Origin: SXOA01 sp964444865
GTDB taxonomy: Bacteria > Planctomycetota > Planctomycetia > Pirellulales > Pirellulaceae
Reading direction: 5' to 3'
Assembly (NCBI GenBank): GCA_964444865.1
Contig: CAYUJE010000038.1
Location: forward strand, 1 to 27,203
Length of the DNA stretch: 27,203 nucleotides
The translations under genes and the position numbers were made by a program. This document shows positions 9,095-16,204 of the stretch, one piece after another; within the stretch, counting starts at the first letter, position 1, and the number at the start of each line of letters is the position of its first letter. The notes beneath the pieces were generated by a model that did not search any database, was not told the origin of the DNA, and was given only the letters and a program-made list of their open reading frames with translations.

Positions 9095-9883
9095 TTACGT
9101 CAGCGAAGGCTCTCGACTTCCCCGCCACCAGTCGCGGATGACAAGTTGCGGAAAGACCCAGGCACCTTTGGCGTAGCGCAAGGCCAGTCGGCGAGGCTCG
9201 GACCAAACGCGGTGCAGCCATTCCAGCCCGCAGCGGCGCATCCACATTGGTGCCCGCGGTTTCTCGCCCGCCAGAAAATCAATGGTGGCTCCCACGCAAA
9301 GGGCGGCAGCGGCTTGAATTCGGTGGCGATTCTGATGAACCCAGAGTTCCTGCTTGGGGGCTCCCAGACCGACAATGAGAATATCCGGAGCGGCCTGGGC
9401 AATAAGACCGAGAATCTTCTCTGTCTCGGCAGCGTCCTTTTCAAACCCCATCGGGGGGCTGTAGCAGCCGGCGATTTTGATCCCAGGCCAGCGTTTGGTG
9501 ATTTGAGTGGCAGCCCGTTCGGCAACTCCGGGGCCGGCACCAAGCAGAAAAACGCGGCGAGGCTGGAAAGCGGGGACCGCATCAAACAGGGCCGGAACCA
9601 GGTCCGATCCCGGAACCTTTTCGGGCAATGGCCGTTTCAGCAGTCTAGCGGCCCACACCACGGGCGTTCCATCGGCCAGAATCAGGTCCGCATGCTGATA
9701 GGCAGCATTCAAGCCGGCATGATGCCGCAGCAGCACCACATGGTCCACATTCGGCGTCACCACATAGCGGCAAGTTGGACCCCGGTCCGTTGTCCATGCC
9801 AGAATCTGTTCCACGGCCTCGCACATCCGGAGCGGGTCGATGTCAACGCCCAGCAGCCGGACTCTGGATGGTTTGGGGACCAT
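9095..9883 (-). CDS. WecG/TagA/CpsF family glycosyltransferase
   Basis: A 262-residue protein of the family that transfers N-acetylmannosamine or related sugars from UDP-sugar to a lipid-linked acceptor in cell-surface polymer synthesis. Visible motifs: TPNVDH (43-48), the acidic ADGTPVVW (70-77) holding the proposed catalytic Asp71, GAPKQE (174-179), GATIDFLAG (198-206), and the basic C-terminal APMWMRR...EWLHR segment that helps bind the membrane or acceptor. The open frame continues upstream to 10090, but the added 69 residues are Arg/Gly-rich and unlike the family. ATG 9883 gives the usual family length. It is transcribed divergently from plsC and sits 42 bases upstream of the BatA-like gene. 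Exact donor and acceptor cannot be read from sequence. Confidence 0.88.
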   Translation of the reverse strand: MVPKPSRVRLLGVDIDPLRMCEAVEQILAWTTDRGPTCRYVVTPNVDHVVLLRHHAGLNAAYQHADLILADGTPVVWAARLLKRPLPEKVPGSDLVPALFDAVPAFQPRRVFLLGAGPGVAERAATQITKRWPGIKIAGCYSPPMGFEKDAAETEKILGLIAQAAPDILIVGLGAPKQELWVHQNRHRIQAAAALCVGATIDFLAGEKPRAPMWMRRCGLEWLHRVWSEPRRLALRYAKGAWVFPQLVIRDWWRGSREPSLT

Positions 9884-10014
9884 GATGCACCTCTTCGTTG
9901 CTACGGCCAAGAAACTGGAAATGCCGGCAGAATCGCTTCCACCGGCATCCTCCATGGTTCCGAAGGCCTCTCCTCGGTTCCGTTCTCGTATCCACACAAG
10001 CCTAGGTCGCGAAA

Positions 10015-10052
10015 AAGGGGTCGGGAGGAGTTTTCGCCGCGAAAAACCCCTT
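10015..10052. promoter_or_regulatory. Nested inverted repeats in the divergent wecG-like/plsC intergenic region
   Basis: TTTTCGC (10031-10037) and GCGAAAA (10039-10045) form a 7-bp perfect palindrome around one base. AAGGGGT (10015-10021) and ACCCCTT (10046-10052) form an outer inverted repeat. The site lies between two divergent starts (9883 minus and 10156 plus), where an operator would be expected. The remaining bases of 9884-10155 show no gene. Confidence 0.3.
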
Positions 10053-10155
10053 AGGGCCCCGCCCGCGCCGTCGTCGAAGTGGCATCTCAAAGGTAAGATA
10101 GCCTACGTTCCCTTCGGAGTTCCACTCGTGCGCCGCGGCGTGGCCGCCTTTTCCC

Positions 10156-10761
10156 ATGAAGCTGACTGCTGCCGTTCTTTCGCTTGCGGCCAAGCTGCTT
10201 AGTGGGGCAACCGTGCGCTGGTACGATTGTCAGCCGGATACTTGCCAGCGGGTCTATTTTGCCAACCATACCAGCCACCTGGACGCATTGATCCTGTGGG
10301 CCAGCCTCCCCCGCCTGGTTCGGGAGGTGACCCGTCCGGTGGCCGCGAAAGATTACTGGAACAAAGGGCCGCTCCGCCGCTATATGGCCCAGACCTTCAA
10401 CGCCATGCTGATCGATCGGGAGGAAATCAAGATCCACAACAGCCCCATCGACATGATGCTCCGCGAGATGGGTTCCCGGTTTTCGCTCATTGTGTTTCCC
10501 GAAGGAACACGGAACACGGGGGAGGAAATGCAGGAGTTCAAGAGCGGCCTGTATTATCTCAGCAAGAAGCGGCCCGACCTGGAGCTGATGCCGGTCTATA
10601 TTGATAATCTCAATCGGGTGCTGCCCCGTGGGGAATTCCTGCCAGTTCCGCTCCTTTCCAGCATTACCATCGGACCACCAATTTGGTTGGAGCCGAAAGA
10701 GAACAAGAACGACTTTTTGAACCGGGCTCGCGAAGCGGTCCGCCGCTTGAAGGATATTTGA
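10156..10761 (+). CDS. plsC: 1-acyl-sn-glycerol-3-phosphate acyltransferase
   Basis: A 201-residue acyltransferase of the PlsC/LPLAT family, which adds the second acyl chain to lysophosphatidate to make phosphatidate at the inner membrane. The catalytic HX4D motif is NHTSHLD (His38 and Asp43), and the substrate-binding block is VFPEGTR (113-119). A further conserved-looking block is LELMPVYIDN. The protein is short, close to the minimal size for the family, with one weak N-terminal hydrophobic stretch as a membrane contact. Its stop overlaps the next gene, the CDP-diacylglycerol synthase that uses its product, a strong argument for the assignment. It could accept other lysolipids, which sequence alone does not exclude. 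Confidence 0.88.
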   Translation: MKLTAAVLSLAAKLLSGATVRWYDCQPDTCQRVYFANHTSHLDALILWASLPRLVREVTRPVAAKDYWNKGPLRRYMAQTFNAMLIDREEIKIHNSPIDMMLREMGSRFSLIVFPEGTRNTGEEMQEFKSGLYYLSKKRPDLELMPVYIDNLNRVLPRGEFLPVPLLSSITIGPPIWLEPKENKNDFLNRAREAVRRLKDI

Positions 10762-11852
10762 GTTTGACCGACTCGCTCCTCACCTCTGCGACGACACTAC
10801 TCCTGCTGGCCCAAGCTGGCGCAGGACCGGCTGGTGCTGCGCCGCCGGCCCCTTCTACCTGGGGAAATTTGGATCTGCGGACATTCATCTTGTTGGGGAC
10901 CGTGCTAGGTCTGCTGGCAACCGCTTCCGTCATCGGCCGCGTCCTCCGCCGCTCGGCAGACACCACCCTGAATCCCGCGATGGTCAAGACATTTCGCTCG
11001 CGGGTGAATGCCTGGTGGACGATGTACGCCATCCTGATCGCCGGGTTTATGGTGGACTACGTTTTCCAATCCATCGTCACGACCGTCGTCCTTTTCGGAC
11101 TGGTCTCGTTCTGGGCCCTTCGCGAATACATCACCATGACCCCGACTCGCCGCGGCGACCATCGCACGTTGTTTTGGACCTTTTTTCTTTTCACCCCGCT
11201 GCAGTATTTGTTGGTCGGGCTCGGCAGCAAATACTTTGTGTTCTATACGACGATGATTCCCGTCTACGCATCCCTCTTTATTCCGGCTCGCATTGCCATT
11301 TCCGGCGATCCCAAACGTTTTCTGGAGCGGGTCGCCAAAATTCAAGCGGGGCTCCTGATATGCGTCTATGCTCTCAGCCATGCCCCGGCGTTGTTGAGTT
11401 TGGAACTGCGAACCTCAGCCGGCTTGGAATGGAACGGCAGCAAAGCTGGCCTGTTGTTCTTCTTTGTGCTTCTCGTGCAGCTTAACGACGTCTTTCAGTA
11501 CGTGTGGGGCCAGCTACTGGGGAAACATGTCATCGCCGAACAAATCAACAGCAGCAAAACGTGGGAGGGAGTCATTGGTGGACTGATGAGTTCGATGATC
11601 CTTTCGATGCTGCTTTACTGGGCCACGCCATTTTCGCTCTGGGAAGCCCCCTGCATCGCTCTCATCGTCTCCCTCGCCGGTTTTGCGGGGACGATGACGA
11701 TGTCCGCTGTGAAGCGAGACCGGGGCGTTTCCGACTACGGCACTCTTGTGCAAGGACACGCCGGCGTTCTCGACCGGATTGACTCCATCTGCTTCGCCGC
11801 CCCGGTGTTCTTCCACCTCACGCGGTTCTTCTTTTCGAAGATTATTACTTGA
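10758..11852 (+). CDS. cdsA: Phosphatidate cytidylyltransferase (CDP-diacylglycerol synthase)
   Basis: An integral membrane enzyme making CDP-diacylglycerol from phosphatidate and CTP. Many hydrophobic helices are visible, with SKTWEGVIGG and the C-terminal signature KRDRGVSDYG...GHAGVLDRID (residues 319-342). Most family members have Lys-Asp and His-Gly-Gly in this signature; here they are Ser325-Asp326 and His334-Ala335-Gly336, a variant worth noting. The open frame reaches back to an ATG at 10683 inside plsC, but those residues look like out-of-frame plsC. TTG 10758 overlaps the plsC stop (TTGA), and TTG 10764 has AAGGA at a better spacing; either is likely, giving about 362-364 residues. 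The 3' end overlaps the converging SGNH gene by 8 bases. Confidence 0.82.
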   Translation: MSLTDSLLTSATTLLLLAQAGAGPAGAAPPAPSTWGNLDLRTFILLGTVLGLLATASVIGRVLRRSADTTLNPAMVKTFRSRVNAWWTMYAILIAGFMVDYVFQSIVTTVVLFGLVSFWALREYITMTPTRRGDHRTLFWTFFLFTPLQYLLVGLGSKYFVFYTTMIPVYASLFIPARIAISGDPKRFLERVAKIQAGLLICVYALSHAPALLSLELRTSAGLEWNGSKAGLLFFFVLLVQLNDVFQYVWGQLLGKHVIAEQINSSKTWEGVIGGLMSSMILSMLLYWATPFSLWEAPCIALIVSLAGFAGTMTMSAVKRDRGVSDYGTLVQGHAGVLDRIDSICFAAPVFFHLTRFFFSKIIT

Positions 11853-12549
11853 ATTTCGACAGCATCTGCTCGGCCACAAAGTCCATCCCGTTCTGATTGA
11901 AGTGGTTGCCGTCGTAGGTCAGGATGCCGCTCGGCTTGTTGTCGGCATTGTTCTTCTTCCAATAGCCGACGAAAGCTTTGCGAAGATCATTGAGGGGGAC
12001 ATCCTTGGCGGCAGCGATTTCTCGCTCGACCTGAGCAAACGCTTCCAGATTGGGATCGTCCTTGTTGGTCCCATCGTGTTTTTCGCCGACGCTGGTCAGA
12101 CTGCACTGGATGACCTGCACCCCGGCTTTTTGCAGGCGGTCAATGAGTTCCTCCAGGCTCGACTTAAAGGTTTCCTTCGGCAGCCGGCGGGCATCGTTGC
12201 AGCCGATTTGGATCACGACGATGTTCGGCTTTTTGGAGAGAACGTCCTTATCGAGTCGCTTGAGCAAGTCTGGAACGGTGTGGCCGCCAGTCGCCACCCA
12301 GTCCACTTCGATGTTCTTGTCCGGGTGCTTCTTCTGCAATTCCTCTCGGACAATGTTGACGTACCCCTTTTTCACATGCTCTTTCGGTTTCTCCTCGCCG
12401 GCGAGATTCGTGAGGGAGTCGCCGAAGAAGATGATTTTGTCCCCCTTCTTGAGTTCGACCTGGCGCTTGGCCGGTTCGTCCTCGGCAGCGAAGGCGAGAA
12501 TTGTGCACGACAAGATCTGCAGCGCGGCGAAAGAGGAACGCAGATGCAT
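11845..12549 (-). CDS. Secreted SGNH/GDSL-family hydrolase
   Basis: A 234-residue esterase-like protein. A signal peptide is present (short basic start, hydrophobic 8-20, probable cleavage after AFA, residues 19-21). The SGNH blocks are in order: FGDSLT with the nucleophile Ser45, VATGGHT with Gly88/89, IGCND with Asn118, and YDGNHFN with Asp213 and His216. Natural substrates range from acylated carbohydrates to lipids; none can be chosen here. ATG 12549 has AGGAG eight bases upstream. The gene lies 62 bases downstream of purM but a terminator-like hairpin sits between, so it is probably transcribed separately. Its stop overlaps the end of cdsA on the other strand. Confidence 0.85.
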   Translation of the reverse strand: MHLRSSFAALQILSCTILAFAAEDEPAKRQVELKKGDKIIFFGDSLTNLAGEEKPKEHVKKGYVNIVREELQKKHPDKNIEVDWVATGGHTVPDLLKRLDKDVLSKKPNIVVIQIGCNDARRLPKETFKSSLEELIDRLQKAGVQVIQCSLTSVGEKHDGTNKDDPNLEAFAQVEREIAAAKDVPLNDLRKAFVGYWKKNNADNKPSGILTYDGNHFNQNGMDFVAEQMLSKFK

Positions 12550-12572
12550 GGCGAAGCTCCTGGGAGGGAGTG

Positions 12573-12605
12573 GAAAAGTAGGACGCCTGGGAAGGCCATC
12601 CTACT
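12573..12605 (-). terminator. Rho-independent terminator after purM
   Basis: On the minus strand AGTAGGA and TCCTACT form a perfect 7-bp stem, with an inner GCCT/AGGC stem and a TCCC loop. The stem runs straight into TTTT on that strand. It begins a few bases past the purM stop and ends before the ribosome-binding site of the SGNH gene. Confidence 0.62.
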
Positions 12606-12611
12606 ACGCGC

Positions 12612-13727
12612 TTAGCGGATTTGCAGCGTCTCCCCCTCGTAAGCTAGGCCGAGCGGCTCAATGAGGACCGCTTTGCGGGGGCCGTGCTTTTCCACGGTGC
12701 CGCCAATCCAGGCTTGCAAACCCAGTTGTTCCGAAAGTTCGACCGCCTGAGCCGCCTGTTCGGCAGGCAAATAGACCGCGAAGCCGACCCCCATATTGAA
12801 CGTGCCGTACATCTCGCGGGAGTCGAGGTGGGCCGAACGGGCGATGAAGTCGAAGATGGGGGGACAAGGCCGAGCCAGGTGCGTGCAGCGATACACAAAC
12901 GGCTCCGCCAGCCGCATCAACTTCCGCCAGCCGTGGCCGGTCATGTGGACGGCGTAGTGGAGGTCGAGCTTCGCTGTCTGGCAGGCAGCGAGAAACGGCG
13001 AGTAGATGACGGAGGCATCGAGGAGCGTTTCGGCATAGGAGCGGCCGTCCTCCAGCGGCGTGAGATACCCTTGCGGCAGCCGATTGGCTAGTTCGCGGCA
13101 GAGGGTGAGGCCGTTGGCGTGGACGCCACTGGAGGCGAGAAAGACCATCGCGTCTCCCGCCTGCACATTGCCAGCAATGCGAAGATTTTTGGGACGGATT
13201 CGTCCCATCGCGGAGCCGGCCAGAATGATCGCCTGCTCCTGCACCAATCCCTTGAGTGCCGGCGTTTCACCCCCGCCCCAAACGGCTCCCGCCCGGCGGC
13301 ATCCTTCGGCAAAGCCATCGGCCAGGGCTTTCGCTCGCTTCTCATTTTCAAACCACGCCGCACTCCCCACCGCGGCATGCATGGCGACGACCATCGGCAG
13401 TGCGCCAACGGTGAGCAGGTCATTGACGATGGCCCCCACCGTATCGATGCCGATATTGAAATAGGCATCCGCTCCCTGGGCAGGATGCAGAGCCAAGAGA
13501 GCATCAGCAACCAGATTCTTGGTCCCTAGTCCTTCTTCAACATGGGCCAAATATTCCTCGGGCGTTTCGACTAGGTACGCACTCTCCCCTCGAATTTTCG
13601 CCGGCTCACTTACGCCATGAGCCGCCAACTGGTCCACGGTTCTTCCCGCCGCTCGCTGACAGGCGAGCTTGAATTTATCCAGCACGTCGTAATTGACGCC
13701 GGTTGATTGGTAACTGAGTGGTTGCAT
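12612..13727 (-). CDS. purM: Phosphoribosylformylglycinamidine cyclo-ligase (AIR synthase)
   Basis: A 371-residue PurM, which closes the imidazole ring in purine synthesis by ATP-dependent cyclisation of FGAM. Visible blocks: YQSTGVNYDVLDKF (6-19) near the N terminus, GLGTK (66-70), NIGIDTVG...VNDLL (91-105), the glycine-rich GGGETPALKG (151-160), and the C-terminal EMYGTFNMGVGF. It is divergent: TGHGWRKLMR stands where many PurM proteins have a TGGG loop, and GGETP replaces the usual GGETAEMPG. The open frame runs upstream to 14702, but that part is antisense to the next gene. ATG 13727 has GGAGAGA just upstream; ATG 13745 in frame is a possible alternative. An AIR-synthase-like paralogue with another role is possible but less likely. 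Confidence 0.8.
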   Translation of the reverse strand: MQPLSYQSTGVNYDVLDKFKLACQRAAGRTVDQLAAHGVSEPAKIRGESAYLVETPEEYLAHVEEGLGTKNLVADALLALHPAQGADAYFNIGIDTVGAIVNDLLTVGALPMVVAMHAAVGSAAWFENEKRAKALADGFAEGCRRAGAVWGGGETPALKGLVQEQAIILAGSAMGRIRPKNLRIAGNVQAGDAMVFLASSGVHANGLTLCRELANRLPQGYLTPLEDGRSYAETLLDASVIYSPFLAACQTAKLDLHYAVHMTGHGWRKLMRLAEPFVYRCTHLARPCPPIFDFIARSAHLDSREMYGTFNMGVGFAVYLPAEQAAQAVELSEQLGLQAWIGGTVEKHGPRKAVLIEPLGLAYEGETLQIR

Positions 13728-13931
13728 GAATCTCTCCGTCCTCATTTGTACTCCGTGGGCTATTATTGGCCTATCCCCTGAGTCGGCGGGAGGATAACCG
13801 AGGAGTACCTGGTGTGCATTGCGGAGTGCGCGGAGGGAGAGGAGTGAGGGGATTATGGGATGAAGCGATGAGAAGATGTTATCATTTTCATGATGCCAAC
13901 CATGACCTTGATCTACTCGCCATCGAATTCT

Positions 13932-14864
13932 ATGCGCCCCTCCGCGTTCTCCGCGGTTATCCTCCTCTGTGCCGTTCAGGTGCTCGCCGCTGACGGCCCT
14001 GTTTCCGGCGATGCCGTCATCCGCGCTCAGGACGGCGGGTCGGAGATTGTCATCACCACGACCAGCCGCTGTGCCGGGGCGATTCATTCGCTCACCTGGA
14101 ACGGCAAGGAGTTCATCGACAGCGCCGACCACGGACGGCAGTTGCAGTCGGCATCGAATTTTGATGCAGGAAAACAGCCGTTCTTTCCGGAAACATTGAA
14201 CCCCACCGAGGCGGGCTCTGCTCGGGATGGGGCGGGAAAAAAGTCCACGAGCAAGTTGCTGGAACTGCGGGCGAAAGATAGTGGGCTGTTCACCAGGTCG
14301 CAAATGGCCTTCTGGCTCGCACCGGGGGAAAAGTCGCAGGGGCATCCGGCATTGAACACGACAAAGTTGTCCGACCATCTGCTCACCAAGGAAGTGCAGA
14401 TTGGCTTCAAGGAATGGAAGAGCGTTCTTGATTACCGTGTGACTTTCACGGTCCCCAAAACGGAGAGGCACACTTATGCCCAATTCGAGGCCCTCACCGG
14501 TTACATGCCGCCGGACTTCAGCCGTTTTGAGACTTTCGACTCCAAAAGCGGAAAGCTGGAACCGCTCGATGACGGCCCCGGCGAGCAACGCCTGCCGATT
14601 GTCTTTTCCACCGAGAGCGGCAGCCATGCGATGGGGATTTTCTCGCCCGACCAACCTTCCCGCGGTTTCGAGGGAGCCGGCTACGGCCGGTTCCGATTCC
14701 AAGCCGAAAGGGTCGTTAAATGGAACTGCGTTTTTCGTATCCGAGACGACGGCGGCGTGCAGTCGGGAGATTTTTCATATCGCATGTTCGTGCCGATTGG
14801 AACACGAGACGACGTGCGGCTGGCGATGGCGGGACTCCACAAGGAATTTGCCGCCCAACCATGA
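13932..14864 (+). CDS. Exported protein of unknown function, beta-rich, mutarotase-like look
   Basis: A 310-residue protein with a clear signal peptide (MRPSAFSAVILLCAVQVLA, then AD). I do not recognise the family with certainty. The segment LTWNGKEFIDSADHGRQLQS and the alternation of short polar and hydrophobic strands resemble galactose-mutarotase-like sugar-binding sandwiches found in planctomycetes, but no catalytic pair was identified. No transmembrane helix is seen after the leader. Upstream in-frame ATGs at 13890, 13893 and 13902 would lengthen the leader; 13932 gives the most typical signal peptide. None has a Shine-Dalgarno. It is divergent from purM. Confidence 0.65.
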   Translation: MRPSAFSAVILLCAVQVLAADGPVSGDAVIRAQDGGSEIVITTTSRCAGAIHSLTWNGKEFIDSADHGRQLQSASNFDAGKQPFFPETLNPTEAGSARDGAGKKSTSKLLELRAKDSGLFTRSQMAFWLAPGEKSQGHPALNTTKLSDHLLTKEVQIGFKEWKSVLDYRVTFTVPKTERHTYAQFEALTGYMPPDFSRFETFDSKSGKLEPLDDGPGEQRLPIVFSTESGSHAMGIFSPDQPSRGFEGAGYGRFRFQAERVVKWNCVFRIRDDGGVQSGDFSYRMFVPIGTRDDVRLAMAGLHKEFAAQP

Positions 14865-15061
14865 CCGACCACGCCGCAAGAATGATTCGAGCAGGAGCGA
14901 AAAAGTTGCCCGGCAAAGTTGGCGAGGACCACCCGGCCCGCAATAAAATCTCTCGAACCCCTGCTGCGATTGGATTCTCCTCGCGAAGCCCCTCGGCGCA
15001 ACTCCGCGATCCAGCAAAGTCTTGCGAACAACACAGGCGGCTCCGAATTGCCGGTAGATAG

Positions 15062-15090
15062 TTGGAATCTCCTTCGCTAACTCCTACAAT
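15062..15090 (+). promoter_or_regulatory. Candidate sigma-70-type promoter of the DUF3500 gene
   Basis: TTGGAA (15062-15067) and TACAAT (15085-15090) lie 17 bases apart; the second box matches the consensus at five of six positions. The expected transcription start is near 15097, about 34 bases before the ATG at 15131. The stretch 14865-15061 upstream shows no gene. Confidence 0.5.
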
Positions 15091-15130
15091 GGCAGGTTGT
15101 TGTTTCTCCCACCAACTTATGGAGTCTGCC

Positions 15131-16117
15131 ATGAACCAGCGTCCCGCCCTTTCCTGCTCGGATTGCGATTCGACTCTCGACCGCCGCACGTTTGTGCGGA
15201 CCCTTGGTGCCACCGCCCTGGCCGCGGCAGCTGGGCCGGCGCTGTTTTCGCGGTTCGCCCATGCCGCACCGAGCGAGAAGAGCGATGCGGAAGGGGTGGT
15301 TGCCAAGCTCTATGGCACCCTAAGCGACGAGCAGAAAAAGACGATCTGCTTCGACTTCGATAACGAGCTCCGCAAGCGGATCAACGCCAACTGGCATATC
15401 ACCAAGCCGACGATTGGGAGCGACTTCTACACCAAGGACCAGCAGGCCCTGATTGATGACATCGTCAAGAAGGTGACTAGCGCCGACGGTTACGAGCGGA
15501 TCAAGAAGCAGACGGAGTATGACAACGGCGGCCTCGGTGCGTACAGCATCGCCCTGTTCGGCACCCCTGGCAGTGGCAAGTGCGAATGGGAACTGACCGG
15601 CCGGCATCTCACTCTGCGGGCCGATGGCAACAGCGTGGACAAAGCGGCCTTCGGTGGTCCCATTGTCTACGGCCACGGCGAGGAAGACCCCAAGCAGAAC
15701 CTGTTCCACTACCAGACCAAGCAGACCAACGAAGTCTTCAAAGCCCTCGACGCCAAGCAGGCCGAGAAGGCCCTGCTGCCCAAGGCCCCCAGCGAAGCCC
15801 ATGTGCCGTTGCAAGGGGAGCGGCCCCGCTTCCCCGGCGTCGCCGTCAGCGAGTTTTCTGCCGACCAGAAAAAGCTGGTGGAAGAGACGCTGAAAGTTCT
15901 CCTCGCTCCTTATCGCACCGAGGACGTAGACGAGGTGATGGAAATCCTGAAGAGCACCGGCGGCGTGGACAAGCTCTACATGGCTTTCTATCAGCAGGAA
16001 GACCTGAACAGTGACAAGGAATGGGACATCTGGCGCGTCGAAGGCCCGAGCATGGTCTGGCACTTCCGCGGCGCGCCGCACGTCCATGCTTACATCAACA
16101 TCGGTGTCAAAGCTTAG
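15131..16117 (+). CDS. DUF3500 domain protein with Tat signal
   Basis: A 328-residue exported protein. The leader carries a twin-arginine motif (DRRTFVRTLG, residues 17-26) followed by an Ala-rich hydrophobic stretch ending near AHAAP, so it is expected to be exported folded. The mature part matches my memory of DUF3500: FGTPGSGKCEWELTGRHLTL, then AFGGPIVYGH, and a C-terminal MVWHFRGAPHVHAYINIG. The biochemical role of DUF3500 is not known to me. The frame is open to 15062, but ATG 15131 places the leader normally; ATG 15119 is a possible alternative. A hairpin follows three bases after the stop codon. Confidence 0.8.
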   Translation: MNQRPALSCSDCDSTLDRRTFVRTLGATALAAAAGPALFSRFAHAAPSEKSDAEGVVAKLYGTLSDEQKKTICFDFDNELRKRINANWHITKPTIGSDFYTKDQQALIDDIVKKVTSADGYERIKKQTEYDNGGLGAYSIALFGTPGSGKCEWELTGRHLTLRADGNSVDKAAFGGPIVYGHGEEDPKQNLFHYQTKQTNEVFKALDAKQAEKALLPKAPSEAHVPLQGERPRFPGVAVSEFSADQKKLVEETLKVLLAPYRTEDVDEVMEILKSTGGVDKLYMAFYQQEDLNSDKEWDIWRVEGPSMVWHFRGAPHVHAYINIGVKA

Positions 16118-16119
16118 CC

Positions 16120-16135
16120 CCCGCGACCACGCGGG
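16120..16135 (+). terminator. Possible terminator hairpin after the DUF3500 gene
   Basis: CCCGCG and CGCGGG form a perfect 6-bp GC stem with loop ACCA, two bases after the TAG. It is followed by AAA rather than a T-run, so as an intrinsic terminator it is weak. Confidence 0.3.
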
Positions 16136-16165
16136 AAATGTGCGTCATTCGCGTATTCACAGAAA

Positions 16166-16185
16166 CCACCGCCTGGGGGCGGTGG
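16166..16185. repeat. Perfect 8-bp GC hairpin in the leader of the RidA-like/DUF1080 gene
   Basis: CCACCGCC and GGCGGTGG flank a TGGG loop. The hairpin lies nine bases before the GGAGGG ribosome-binding site (16195-16200) of the next gene. It could be a dispersed palindromic element, or it may influence read-through or translation. No T-run follows. Confidence 0.5.
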
Positions 16186-16204
16186 CTAAGCTTCGGAGGG
16201 CTCT

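Noticed and set aside
8888..10054. 388-residue plus-strand ORF opposite BatA and WecG-like genes
   Set aside because: It spans two well-supported genes antisense and shows no domain; a by-product of high GC at third codon positions.
13728..14702. Extension of the PurM frame to 696 residues
   Set aside because: The added part is antisense to the signal-peptide protein at 13932-14864 and has no PurM similarity; ATG 13727 has a good ribosome-binding site.
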